Positions 44,289-52,347 are shown, counted from the stretch's first letter. The stretch is DNA of 64,000 nt from Flavobacterium nitrogenifigens (GCF_003254565.1 NZ_QJRI01000179.1:186001-250000); one strand, 5' to 3'. Numbers and translations: made by a program. The notes: generated by a model from the letters alone, not told the origin.

Positions 44289-44605
44289 GTTATTTCTACG
44301 GAAAGTCTCGTGGCATAAAAGCAGGCGAAAAACTTAAACTTAACTATTTACGAAAAAGACAAAATGCTTTTTGATGTTAAAGATGTTATAGTCGATACAA
44401 GTGGTGCAATACAAGCAACTTTAAAGTGGGATAACATTAGTCAAAAATTACCTATGCGCACCGTTTATGCTGTTGTGCAGGATAGTGAAGATAAAATATT
44501 ATACAATGGCACTAAAACCACAAATGGCGGTGTGGTCGTTACTAAAAAAAGCGCTTTGCTTGGTTTGGCAGAGTATAAGAGTGCTGTTTTGGTGAAGAAG
44601 TCTGA
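44289..44605 (+). repeat. Effector linker repeat, copy 2 (truncated, frameshifted)
   Basis: Begins abruptly with TTATTTCTACGG, 8 bases after the stop of the immunity gene, and matches 42047-42366 of copy 1. One extra A near 44342 (CTTAACTATTTACG against CTTACTATTTACG) breaks the frame of the linker start, so the following open frame begins only at the ATG at 44364. Confidence 0.8.
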
Positions 44606-45635
44606 CAGCAGTATTTCTAAAATAAATAATAAAAACTGCGCTTGTGAATGCGAGGCAAGAGTTAGGGCATTTATGAGGATGTTGAGGGATGAGGAAGGCG
44701 TGGCAGGAGAAATAGGATATGAAACACTATGTGGAGGAGAGTCATTCATAAAAAATTATGGAAAGAATTGGGATGACCATCCGCAAATAAAAGTTTATAT
44801 CAAGAGAATAAATGATTATTCAAGTGCTGCTGGAGCATATCAAGTTATGGGATATACGTGGAATGGTATGATTGAATATAGAAAAAAGTATAATATTTCA
44901 AATTTTAACCAAGAAAATCAAGATAGATTTATTGTCGTTTTACTGAAGCATAAAAGGTTCGACCCTTTACCTGAATCTGTGATAAAAAAGTATGGAGAAA
45001 AATTTAGAAATGCTCATGGACACATGATAAAAATGATACTAACTCAGAATTATAATAAATTATTTTTAACTGCTTCTTTAGAATGGGCTAGTTTTCCAGA
45101 CTCTCCTTATGGACAACAAAGAGCAGATTACACTATTAAAGAGGTTAAAGTTAAATATGATAGTTACTTGAATGAGGAATTAAAAGGCAAAAGTGACTTA
45201 CATATTAAAAAAGGATTTTTACAAGGATTCGGATATGACTGTACTTGTAGTGGTCAAAATAAAAAATTAAGTAAACAAGGTTATGATATAAATAAAGCCG
45301 TTAGCTATATTGAGTCTCATGCCGAATCTCAATCATTAAGTAAATGTGCAACGTATGTTAGATTGGCTATAGAAGCAGGTGGATTAAAGTCCAATGCACA
45401 GCCTCGAAATGCCTTAAATTATTTTGGTATTTTAAAACAATTAGGTTTTAAGGAACTTCAAACAACTACTTATATAAAAGGAGACATAGTAGTTTTTGAT
45501 GCTGTAACAGGTCATCAATATGGGCATATTGCAATGTGGACAGGTACAGAATGGATTTCAGATTTTAAACAAAAAAGTATAATTGTAAATAACGCATATA
45601 ACAATGGAAAAAGTTCAATTTTTAGATGGGAATAA
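44364..45635 (+). CDS. Orphan toxin cassette: lambda-lysozyme-like plus amidase-like domains
   Basis: A 423-residue frame lacking LysM, DUF4280 and secretion signal. Residues 1-80 are the end of the linker (VDTSGAIQATLKWDNISQKL). Residues ~95-272 resemble lambda endolysin (GH104): FMRMLRDEEGVAG with the catalytic Glu, YETLCGGESFIKNYGK.WDDHP, SAAGAYQVMGYTWN and ASLEWASFPDSPYGQ. Residues ~300-423 look like a CHAP or NlpC-type amidase with the Cys in LSKCATYVRLAIEAGG and the His in YGHIAMWTG. As it stands it probably cannot be delivered. It looks like a silent tip that could replace that of the full-length effector by recombination in the linker. Ends 10 bases before the start of a lipoprotein gene. 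Confidence 0.75.
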   Translation: MLFDVKDVIVDTSGAIQATLKWDNISQKLPMRTVYAVVQDSEDKILYNGTKTTNGGVVVTKKSALLGLAEYKSAVLVKKSDSSISKINNKNCACECEARVRAFMRMLRDEEGVAGEIGYETLCGGESFIKNYGKNWDDHPQIKVYIKRINDYSSAAGAYQVMGYTWNGMIEYRKKYNISNFNQENQDRFIVVLLKHKRFDPLPESVIKKYGEKFRNAHGHMIKMILTQNYNKLFLTASLEWASFPDSPYGQQRADYTIKEVKVKYDSYLNEELKGKSDLHIKKGFLQGFGYDCTCSGQNKKLSKQGYDINKAVSYIESHAESQSLSKCATYVRLAIEAGGLKSNAQPRNALNYFGILKQLGFKELQTTTYIKGDIVVFDAVTGHQYGHIAMWTGTEWISDFKQKSIIVNNAYNNGKSSIFRWE

Positions 45636-45645
45636 AAATAAAATT

Positions 45646-46647
45646 ATGAAATATATAAGTTTATTCATTTTAATGTTTTCGATTCAATCTTGTTTTCAAA
45701 AAAATGAACAGAGTTCGATATCTCAAAAAGATATAAATGGTACAGAACAAATTCAGGAAAATGATTCATTGATAATTAATACAATAAAAGAGTTTTACAT
45801 TTCTTATATTTTCGAAAATTCAAAAAATGAAATCAATCCCAGCTTTATAAACAAAATAAAAGATAAATATATATCAAAAAAATTGTTACAAAATATTAGG
45901 AATCAAATGGAAAATGGCAGTTTAGATTGGGATCCTTTTGTAAATGCACAAGATTTTTATGATGGTTGGATTAAAACGTTGAAAGTTAAAAAGGATGAAT
46001 CAGTAAACAATCAATACATTGTAAGTTATTATAATGGAAAAGAAGATGAAAAAATGTATTTAGGAGTAATAAAAGAAAAGAATCAATATAAAATTGATTT
46101 TATCATTAGGCATGATAATAAAATAATCAAACAAGAAAATTTGCAAGAATGCTTTTATAAAAAATTACTGAAAGACAAAACTATCCATATAATGAAGTCT
46201 GAAATTGTGAATTCACAAGATTTAAAAATTACATTAATTGATAGTAAGTCCAATATTATTTTTCAAGAATTAAATTATACCCCATTTAGTTTTGATTTTA
46301 ACTGTAAATCAACAGCATTTACTGATGACATTCCTTTACATAATGACTACGAAATAATCGTTGGAGATTACAACTTTGACTCACTTGATGATTTTGCAAT
46401 TGTATATGACAATAGCATTAATACGGGAACAATTTATACTTATTTTTTTCAAAATTTAGAAGGTTTTTTTGAAGAAGATAAGCTTTTTCCTGTTAGACTT
46501 ATTCCTTCAAAAATAAACAAAATCAACAAAACTTTGGAACAAGTAAGCATTGTTGGATGTTGCAAAATAAATACTGTTATTTATCAATTAACAGATGACA
46601 ACAAATGGGTAGTAATTTCATCTAAACAGAAAAATATTACTAATTAA
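45646..46647 (+). CDS. Candidate immunity lipoprotein with DUF3828-like and XAC2610-like parts
   Basis: A 333-residue lipoprotein; the start at 45646 gives MKYISLFILMFSIQSCFQKN with a lipobox, whereas the 14 earlier codons overlap the toxin frame. Residues ~45-170 resemble DUF3828 (IKEFYISYIF, KYISKKLLQNI, WDPFVNAQDFYDGWIKTLKV). Residues ~215-333 contain IIVGDYNFDSLDDFAIVYDN and a paired cysteine region, recalling the calcium-binding XAC2610-type lysozyme-inhibitor lipoproteins. If right, one part could block the amidase and the other the lysozyme-like domain of the preceding cassette. Domain assignments are by eye. Confidence 0.65.
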   Translation: MKYISLFILMFSIQSCFQKNEQSSISQKDINGTEQIQENDSLIINTIKEFYISYIFENSKNEINPSFINKIKDKYISKKLLQNIRNQMENGSLDWDPFVNAQDFYDGWIKTLKVKKDESVNNQYIVSYYNGKEDEKMYLGVIKEKNQYKIDFIIRHDNKIIKQENLQECFYKKLLKDKTIHIMKSEIVNSQDLKITLIDSKSNIIFQELNYTPFSFDFNCKSTAFTDDIPLHNDYEIIVGDYNFDSLDDFAIVYDNSINTGTIYTYFFQNLEGFFEEDKLFPVRLIPSKINKINKTLEQVSIVGCCKINTVIYQLTDDNKWVVISSKQKNITN

Positions 46648-46675
46648 TACTGCTAATGGTAATGTTCCAAAGTTA

Positions 46676-48307
46676 GTGATGAAGTTGTTTTCCCAAATTT
46701 TAATGAAGATAGAGGAATTAAAAATTGGCGCACCGCATTTAAAATTGGCCAATGAGAATAATGTTTTTAAATCTAAAAACCACCTTAACGTAGAAGATAA
46801 ACGCGAAATCTACTCTGCCCAAATTGGCACACAAGATGGTAAGCAAAGACATTATCATGTAGACTACAACAAAATAAGTTATTTCTACGGCAAGTCTCGT
46901 GGTATAAAAGCGGGAGAAAAACTAAAAATCACGATTTACGAGAAAGGGAAAAAGCTTTTTGATGCGACTAATGTATCAGTCGATACCAGCGGTAAAATAA
47001 CAGCAACTTTAAAATGGGATACCATAAGCCAAAAACTGCCAAATCGCGTTGTTCATGTGGTGGTCGTAGACAGTGAAAACAAGATTTTGTATGAGGGTAA
47101 TAAAGTTGCCAATGGAGGAGTGCATATTACAAAAACTAGTTCTTTGCTGGGATTGGCGGAGTATAAGAGTGCTGTTTTGGTTAAGAAGTCTGAGAGTAAT
47201 GATAGGAGTAAATCCAAACTTGTGATTTTTCCATTGCTTGTTAAACCTGAGAATGATGAAAATCAAAAGTGGGGCAAAATTAGAAATTGGACTGCAAAAC
47301 AAGGAGTTAATATGACAACTTTTAATTCTAACAGGAATAGTGGAGCAAGAAAACATGCTGCTAGGGATTTGTATACAAATCCTCTTACTGAAGTTGTTGC
47401 AATTGCAGATGGAATAGTACTTGAGATTGCCGATTTTTACTGTCAAACTCATCAAGTAACAGTAAGACATACTCTTAAAGATGGCAGAGATTTTATAATC
47501 AGGTATGGTGAACTTGATCCTAAAAGTATAAATGTAAAAGTAGGAGAAGAAATTAAGCAGAAACACATTCTAGGAAAAACAGGAAAACTTCTTGATTACA
47601 TTAAAAAAACAGGAAAATATATTCCGCTAATGAAAATAAAAGATGAAATTGTTTATATGCTTCATTTCGAATACTATAGTGGAAGTTTAGGTTTTGATTT
47701 AAATAAAGCTCCATTAACAAACGGGTCAAAACCATTTTTAAGAAGAAGTGATTTGTTAGATCCTATATCTATTTTAAAAGAAGGATATAAGAATTCATTT
47801 GAAACTACAATTGGGTCAAAAGAAGGTGATAGTGAATTATTTGATGAGGAAGATGCAAGAATGGCATTATTGAAAATTTATAAAGAGTATGGAGAAGAAA
47901 TAGCAATAATAGTTGAAAAGATGTATCGTTTAGAAACGGATCATTTTAAATCAGAACAGTATCAGTATTGTGGAACTGGAGGAATGGAAGTTTTTGGACA
48001 AGCACCTTATTATGGATGGGACTCTTCAACTTTCAAGAAACATCCAGAGTATAGTCCTATAGGGACATGGAGTGCAATGGAAAATAAAGGATTAGATGGT
48101 AAAGGTGGAAATGCTCAGCAGAAAGATAAACCCAAGAATTTTGTTAAGTTGCCATCAGTTTTAGCAGGAATGATTTACAAGGCCGACTATATAAATAGAT
48201 ATGATGGTAATTATGCAACTTGGTATAATAAAACTAATTTAGAAGCGCAGGAAAAATATAGAGAATCTTTAAAAGCAATAGTACCAAGAATAGTAAAAAC
48301 ATTTTAA
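46676..48307 (+). CDS. Orphan toxin cassette: M23 peptidase plus lysozyme-like domain
   Basis: A 543-residue frame opening with GTG (or ATG at 46679) and no delivery domain. Residues ~16-172 are almost the full linker (IGAPHLKLANENNVFKSKNH ... SAVLVKKSES). Residues ~205-345 form an M23-type zinc endopeptidase: HAARDLY, VVAIADGIVLEI, the YGEL equivalent of the YAHL motif, and MLHFEYY. Residues ~390-543 are helical with a possible catalytic Glu in EKMYRLETDHFKS and GTGGMEVFG, resembling a lysozyme or transglycosylase-like fold; this part is uncertain. Like the previous cassette it seems a recombination donor. It ends 2 bases before a lipoprotein gene. Confidence 0.77.
   Translation: MMKLFSQILMKIEELKIGAPHLKLANENNVFKSKNHLNVEDKREIYSAQIGTQDGKQRHYHVDYNKISYFYGKSRGIKAGEKLKITIYEKGKKLFDATNVSVDTSGKITATLKWDTISQKLPNRVVHVVVVDSENKILYEGNKVANGGVHITKTSSLLGLAEYKSAVLVKKSESNDRSKSKLVIFPLLVKPENDENQKWGKIRNWTAKQGVNMTTFNSNRNSGARKHAARDLYTNPLTEVVAIADGIVLEIADFYCQTHQVTVRHTLKDGRDFIIRYGELDPKSINVKVGEEIKQKHILGKTGKLLDYIKKTGKYIPLMKIKDEIVYMLHFEYYSGSLGFDLNKAPLTNGSKPFLRRSDLLDPISILKEGYKNSFETTIGSKEGDSELFDEEDARMALLKIYKEYGEEIAIIVEKMYRLETDHFKSEQYQYCGTGGMEVFGQAPYYGWDSSTFKKHPEYSPIGTWSAMENKGLDGKGGNAQQKDKPKNFVKLPSVLAGMIYKADYINRYDGNYATWYNKTNLEAQEKYRESLKAIVPRIVKTF
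46720..47195 (+). repeat. Effector linker repeat, copy 3
   Basis: Near-identical to copy 1 from AAAATTGGCGCACCGCA for about 170 bases, then more diverged, then identical again over GAGTATAAGAGTGCTGTTTTGG and on to AAGAAGTCTGAG. This mosaic pattern suggests exchange between copies. Confidence 0.85.
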
Positions 48308-48309
48308 AA

Positions 48310-49113
48310 ATGAAGTTAGCGAAAAATATTATAGTATTAATTACATTGGTATTCATCTTATCATGTAAGTATAACGAAGATAAAAAAGTAATACAAAAAA
48401 ACATTAGAGAAGTTCCAGTCAAAAAAACTGAAACATTACTTAAAAAAAACAATCAGGGATCTGAAGATTTAAAAATTGATTGTTCTCAATTAGTTTTAAG
48501 CTTAATACAAAAATCAAATTTTAAAAATCCTTTCAAAGAGAATTTAAAAATTGAAATTATAGACAATAACGGTGTTAATATGAAATTACGTTTGTTTGAT
48601 GCAAATGACAAATCAGAAAATACTGTTGGATGGATTGTTTTTGATGCTGAAAACATGAGACTTCTTGATATTACTAATGATGATAAAAATCCAGAAAAGT
48701 TAAAATTCGACAAAATAATATGGAATAAAATTATTGCTTGCTTATTTAATAATGATCGTAGTTTTTGTTTTGATGAAAATGAGAAAGTATCACAAAATGA
48801 AGATTGTAAAAAGATTATAGAGGATATGGACAATATAGAAGAATGTTTATTTAAAAACACCAACCTTAAGGATGTGTATAATAAATTAGTTGAAGAACAT
48901 GGAGTGAATGATTCTGAATTTTTAAGCAAAGTATTGCCTAAATCAAGTGAGATTATTGCTGTAAATCAAAAAGGAATAATGAATATTGAGTACAAAGTTA
49001 TGAATAATACTAAAGTAGAAATTATTATGAATTATCAGGGAGGCATTACAATAATAGAATTACAGAAAATTAATAATAATGTAAAGCAAATCATTACTTA
49101 TAGTGCAGATTAA
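48310..49113 (+). CDS. Candidate immunity lipoprotein for the M23 cassette
   Basis: A 267-residue lipoprotein (MKLAKNIIVLITLVFILSCKYNED) starting 2 bases after the M23 cassette, so the two are translationally coupled. The mature part has a Lys/Asn-rich start, an alpha/beta portion (LKIEIIDNNGVNMKLRLFDANDK, VGWIVFDAENMRLLDIT) with several cysteines (IIACLFNNDRSFCFDEN, NEDCKKIIEDMDNIEECLF) and a beta-rich end (MNIEYKVMNNTKVEIIMNYQGG). No known family is recognised. Very AT-rich. The immunity role is inferred from position, coupling and predicted location. Confidence 0.62.
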   Translation: MKLAKNIIVLITLVFILSCKYNEDKKVIQKNIREVPVKKTETLLKKNNQGSEDLKIDCSQLVLSLIQKSNFKNPFKENLKIEIIDNNGVNMKLRLFDANDKSENTVGWIVFDAENMRLLDITNDDKNPEKLKFDKIIWNKIIACLFNNDRSFCFDENEKVSQNEDCKKIIEDMDNIEECLFKNTNLKDVYNKLVEEHGVNDSEFLSKVLPKSSEIIAVNQKGIMNIEYKVMNNTKVEIIMNYQGGITIIELQKINNNVKQIITYSAD

Positions 49114-49292
49114 AGTATTAGAAAATTTTAAATTATAAAACAAATCTCAATGTTATTTGGTAATGTTCTAAAGTTATTGATAAAGTTTTCTAGGTGATAT
49201 AAATGATGAAATCGCTAGTTTTAAAAAAGGTTTAAAACGTATAAAATGATGGAAAGTTATACTTCGTGTTTCAAAGCTTAAAACGTAAATCA
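49114..49292. other. Right border of the effector island, with decayed cassette sequence
   Basis: No open gene. Bases ~49158-49192 (GGTAATGTTCTAAAGTTATT) repeat with few changes the sequence at ~46657-46690 that precedes the third cassette, and end in an early stop. This looks like the remnant of a further cassette or of a shared junction. Confidence 0.5.
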
Positions 49293-49333
49293 AAAAAATC
49301 CAAAGCAGGTTTCTGGCTTTGGATTTTTTTTTT
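49293..49333 (+). terminator. Right copy of the island-flanking terminator repeat
   Basis: A-run, TCCAAAGC, loop AGGTTTCTG, GCTTTGGA and ten T residues; about 41 bases identical to 38521-38562. Confidence 0.85.
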
Positions 49334-49364
49334 GCCTGATAAATTTAAAAGAGTTGTAATTTTG
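49331..49364 (+). promoter_or_regulatory. Promoter of the Crp/Fnr-type regulator gene
   Basis: TTTG at 49331-49334 and TAATTTTG at 49357-49364 with 22 bases between them; start codon at 49409. Confidence 0.5.
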
Positions 49365-49408
49365 AAAGAATAGAAGTCTTGTAAATTGAAACTTTAAAAC
49401 CCAAAAGA

Positions 49409-49993
49409 ATGGAACATTATGAATCTTTAATAAAACATTTGCAAGACAGAATAGAACTTTCTGAGGAAGAAGCCAATCTATTTGTTTCTAATTTTAAAAT
49501 AAAAAAGATCAAGAAACGACAGTTTATAGTACAGCCTGATTTTGTTGCTAAACACAGAAATTATGTGGTAGAAGGTGCTTTACGAGCGTATGTTGTAAAT
49601 GATGAAGGTCAGGAACATACAATTGCCTTTGCTATTGAAGATTGGTGGATTTCTGACTATAATAGCTACATCTACCAACAGCCTGCCACGATGTTTGTTA
49701 TGGCTTTAGAAGATGCTGTTTTGCTTCAAATAGATTTCGAAACAGAAGCGAAATTAAAGATGGCTAACCCAAAATTTGAAACTTTTTTTCGAATTACAGC
49801 AGAACGTACTGCCGCATTTTTTCAACGAAGAATTATTACAAATCTCACCTCTTCGGCAGAAGAGCGTTATGACAAATTTATAACCCAATTCCCTTTAATC
49901 GCAAATCGAGTGCCTCAATATGCATTGGCTTCTTATTTAGGAATGACAACAGAATTTCTTTCGAAAATAAAAAACAATAAATTGAAAAAATAA
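49409..49993 (+). CDS. Crp/Fnr family transcriptional regulator
   Basis: A 194-residue protein with an N-terminal cyclic-nucleotide-binding-like beta-roll (FIVQPDFVAKHRNYVVEGALRAYVVNDEGQEHTIAFAIEDWWISDYNSYIYQQPA) and a short C-terminal helix-turn-helix (RVPQYALASYLGMTTEFLSKIKNNKLK). No FNR-type cysteines are seen, so it is not an oxygen sensor of the Fe-S kind; the ligand is unknown. This small subtype is common in Bacteroidota. A perfect palindrome TTGAACTAGTTCAA lies 3 bases after its stop and upstream of the next gene, which encodes an SDR enzyme. The pair is therefore likely regulator and target. Confidence 0.88.
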   Translation: MEHYESLIKHLQDRIELSEEEANLFVSNFKIKKIKKRQFIVQPDFVAKHRNYVVEGALRAYVVNDEGQEHTIAFAIEDWWISDYNSYIYQQPATMFVMALEDAVLLQIDFETEAKLKMANPKFETFFRITAERTAAFFQRRIITNLTSSAEERYDKFITQFPLIANRVPQYALASYLGMTTEFLSKIKNNKLKK

Positions 49994-49995
49994 AC

Positions 49996-50009
49996 TTGAA
50001 CTAGTTCAA
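49996..50009. promoter_or_regulatory. Palindromic candidate operator
   Basis: TTGAACTAGTTCAA is a perfect 14-base palindrome placed 79 bases before the start of the SDR gene and just after the Crp/Fnr-like gene. Confidence 0.5.
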
Positions 50010-50087
50010 CCTTATTTCATAATCCACTTCATTTTATAGCAGTTTAGCTTGTCTGAACTTTGTAAAACAATTTTAAATACAAAGAAA

Positions 50088-51146
50088 ATGACAGCAAATA
50101 AAAACACAGCATTGGTTGTTGGCGCAAATGGCGTTATCGGTGCAAATCTTATAGAATATCTTTTATCTACTAAGAACTGGGATGTTATTGGATTGTCTCG
50201 AAAAGGAGGCAAAAACGCTCCTAATCTGAAATACATTTCAGTTGATTTGCTAGATGCTGAAAACAGTAAAAAGCAGTTATCAGAGCTCACAAATATTACT
50301 CATATATTTTATACCGCTTATCAAGATCGTCCATCATGGGCTGAGCTTGTTGAGCCTAATCTGAACATGCTCAAAAATGTAGTGGAGATAATTGAGCCAA
50401 TAGCTAAAGACTTACAGCATATTAGTTTGATGCAAGGATATAAAGTGTATGGAGCTCATTTGGGACCGTTTAAAACTCCAGCCAAAGAAACAGATGCAGG
50501 ACACATGCCTCCAGAATTTAACATTGACCAACAGCAATATTTAGAAAAAAAGAAAGAAGGGAAAAAGTGGAATTGGAGCGCCATTAGGCCTTCTGTTGTT
50601 GGTGGCACAGCAATAGGAAATCCAATGAATCTGGCACTTTTGATTGCTGTTTATGCTTCAATTTCTAAAGAATTAAATGTTCCGCTTCGATTTCCTGGAA
50701 AAGCAGGAGCTTACGATAAACTTATGGAAATGACAGATGCGGGTCTATTAGCCAAAGCTACAGTTTGGGCAGCTACAAATCCAGAATGTGCAAATCAGGC
50801 TTTTAATATTAATAATGGTGATCTGTTTCGATGGACAGAACTTTGGCCTAAAATTGCATCTTATTTTGATATTCCTGTTGCAGCGCCACTACAAATGGAA
50901 CTAAAAACTGTAATGGCTGACAAAAAGATTTTATGGGAAAATATTCAGGAAAAACACAATTTAGAAAAACACGATTATGAAAAATTAGCCAGTTGGAACT
51001 TCGGAGATTTTGTCTTTTCTTGGGATTATGATTTTTTTGCCGATGGAACCAAAGCAAGACGTTTAGGATTTCATGAATTTATAGATACAGAAGAAATGTT
51101 TTTTAGTCTTTTTGATCAATTACGTCAAGAAAAAATTATACCATAA
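50088..51146 (+). CDS. SDR family NAD(P)-dependent oxidoreductase, PRISE-like
   Basis: A 352-residue extended short-chain dehydrogenase; the start at 50088 (MTANKNTALVVGANGVIGANL) is preferred over one 13 codons upstream. The nucleotide-binding loop is VGANGVIG. The features WDVIGLSRKG, HISLMQGYKVYGAHLGPFK and IRPSVVGGTAIGNPMNL match the PRISE group (progesterone 5-beta-reductase/iridoid synthase-like enoyl reductases), in which a Tyr in a YKxYG-like motif is catalytic; YKVYG is present here. It probably reduces an activated C=C bond of an enone. Likely controlled by the adjacent Crp/Fnr-like regulator. Confidence 0.82.
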   Translation: MTANKNTALVVGANGVIGANLIEYLLSTKNWDVIGLSRKGGKNAPNLKYISVDLLDAENSKKQLSELTNITHIFYTAYQDRPSWAELVEPNLNMLKNVVEIIEPIAKDLQHISLMQGYKVYGAHLGPFKTPAKETDAGHMPPEFNIDQQQYLEKKKEGKKWNWSAIRPSVVGGTAIGNPMNLALLIAVYASISKELNVPLRFPGKAGAYDKLMEMTDAGLLAKATVWAATNPECANQAFNINNGDLFRWTELWPKIASYFDIPVAAPLQMELKTVMADKKILWENIQEKHNLEKHDYEKLASWNFGDFVFSWDYDFFADGTKARRLGFHEFIDTEEMFFSLFDQLRQEKIIP

Positions 51147-51235
51147 ATGAAAGGATGTTTTTTGAAGTAAATAAAATAAAAAAAGCACCGCATATGTCAA
51201 TAAATAGGACTTTTTCTTTTTAAGATAAAGCTTTA

Positions 51236-51370
51236 TTTGAATAGCCTCCAGCTTTAGCTGGAGGAATTAGATTTGAATAGAAAAGGGCTTTAGCCCAACC
51301 GTTACAGTTTTGGCTAAAGCCCTTATTGTGATTTATTTTTCCATCCAACTAAAGTTGGACGCTATTCAAA
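51236..51370. repeat. Nested palindromic repeat, TTTGAATAGC family
   Basis: Outer arms TTTGAATAGC (51236-51245) and GCTATTCAAA (51361-51370). Inside are CCTCCAGC/GCTGGAGG (51245-51264), AAGGGCTTTAGCC/GGCTAAAGCCCTT (51283-51324) and CCAAC/GTTGG. It lies between convergent genes and can act as a terminator in both directions. Confidence 0.8.
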
Positions 51371-51385
51371 CCTCAGTTTATTGAT

Positions 51386-52324
51386 TTAACTCAAATGCTC
51401 AATCATATCTTTTGTCATAGTTTCCAAATCAAATTTATGATTCCATCCCCAGTCTTCTCTTGCAGAACTGTCGTCAATACTTGCTGGCCAGCTGTCCGCA
51501 ATTTTTTGACGGAAATCTGGATTATAAGTAATTTCAAATTCAGGAATATGCTTTTTGATTTCTGCAGCAATTTCAGTTGGAGTAAAACTCATTGCAGCCA
51601 AATTGTATGAAGAATGTATTTTGATTTCTTCAGCCGGAGCTTTCATGATGTTAATAGTCGCATCAATTGCATCATCCATATACATCATTGGCATTTTGGT
51701 TTCAGATGATAAGAAGCATTCGTATTTTTTATCAGCAATTGCTTTATAGAAAATATCAACTGCATAATCTGTGGTTCCGCCTCCTGGAGGAGTAGACCAG
51801 CTGATTAAGCCTGGATAACGAATACTGCGAACATCTACACCATAAATGTTATGATAATATTCGCACCATCTTTCGCCTGCTTGTTTACTGATTCCGTAAA
51901 CTGTAGAAGGTTCCATTACGGTATATTGAGGTGTATTTTCTTTTGGAGTTGTTGGTCCAAAAACAGCAATACTTGAAGGCCAGAAGATTTTCTGAATCTT
52001 TTTAGCTTTCGCTAAATTCAAGACATGAAAAAGAGAATTCATATTCAAATCCCAAGCAAAAGCTGGATTTTTTTCAGCAGTTGCAGATAAAAGTGCCGCC
52101 ATCAGATAGATATCTGTAATCTTGTGCACTTCGACCAAATGTTCGATCTGATTAAAATCTAAAGCATTGACCACTTCAAAAGGGCCTGAATTCACAACAT
52201 CAGTATTAAGTTTTCGAATATCAGAAGCGATAACATTCTCGGTTCCGTATAATTTACGCAGTTTTTGCGTCAGTTCTGTTCCAATCTGACCGCAGGCGCC
52301 AATGATCAATATTTTAGGATTCAT
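51386..52324 (-). CDS. L-threonine 3-dehydrogenase, SDR/epimerase type
   Basis: A 312-residue extended SDR. The NAD loop is IIGACGQIGTELT, the active site has the Ser in WPSSIAVFGP and the Tyr/Lys in VYGISKQAGE, and the substrate region contains RYPGLISWSTPPGGGTTDYAVDI. This closely follows the SDR-type threonine dehydrogenase known from Flavobacterium frigidimaris, which oxidises L-threonine to 2-amino-3-oxobutanoate with NAD. A TATATTTG-type -7 box is read on the minus strand at 52348-52355. The gene stands alone; no glycine C-acetyltransferase gene is in the window. Confidence 0.87.
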   Translation of the reverse strand: MNPKILIIGACGQIGTELTQKLRKLYGTENVIASDIRKLNTDVVNSGPFEVVNALDFNQIEHLVEVHKITDIYLMAALLSATAEKNPAFAWDLNMNSLFHVLNLAKAKKIQKIFWPSSIAVFGPTTPKENTPQYTVMEPSTVYGISKQAGERWCEYYHNIYGVDVRSIRYPGLISWSTPPGGGTTDYAVDIFYKAIADKKYECFLSSETKMPMMYMDDAIDATINIMKAPAEEIKIHSSYNLAAMSFTPTEIAAEIKKHIPEFEITYNPDFRQKIADSWPASIDDSSAREDWGWNHKFDLETMTKDMIEHLS

Positions 52325-52347
52325 TTTTTGATAATTTTTTAGAGATA

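Noticed and set aside
38580..49333. Prophage or integrative element carrying the toxin genes
   Set aside because: No integrase, transposase, phage structural gene or tRNA attachment site is visible. The lysozyme-like domains are embedded in effector cassettes with linkers and lipoproteins.
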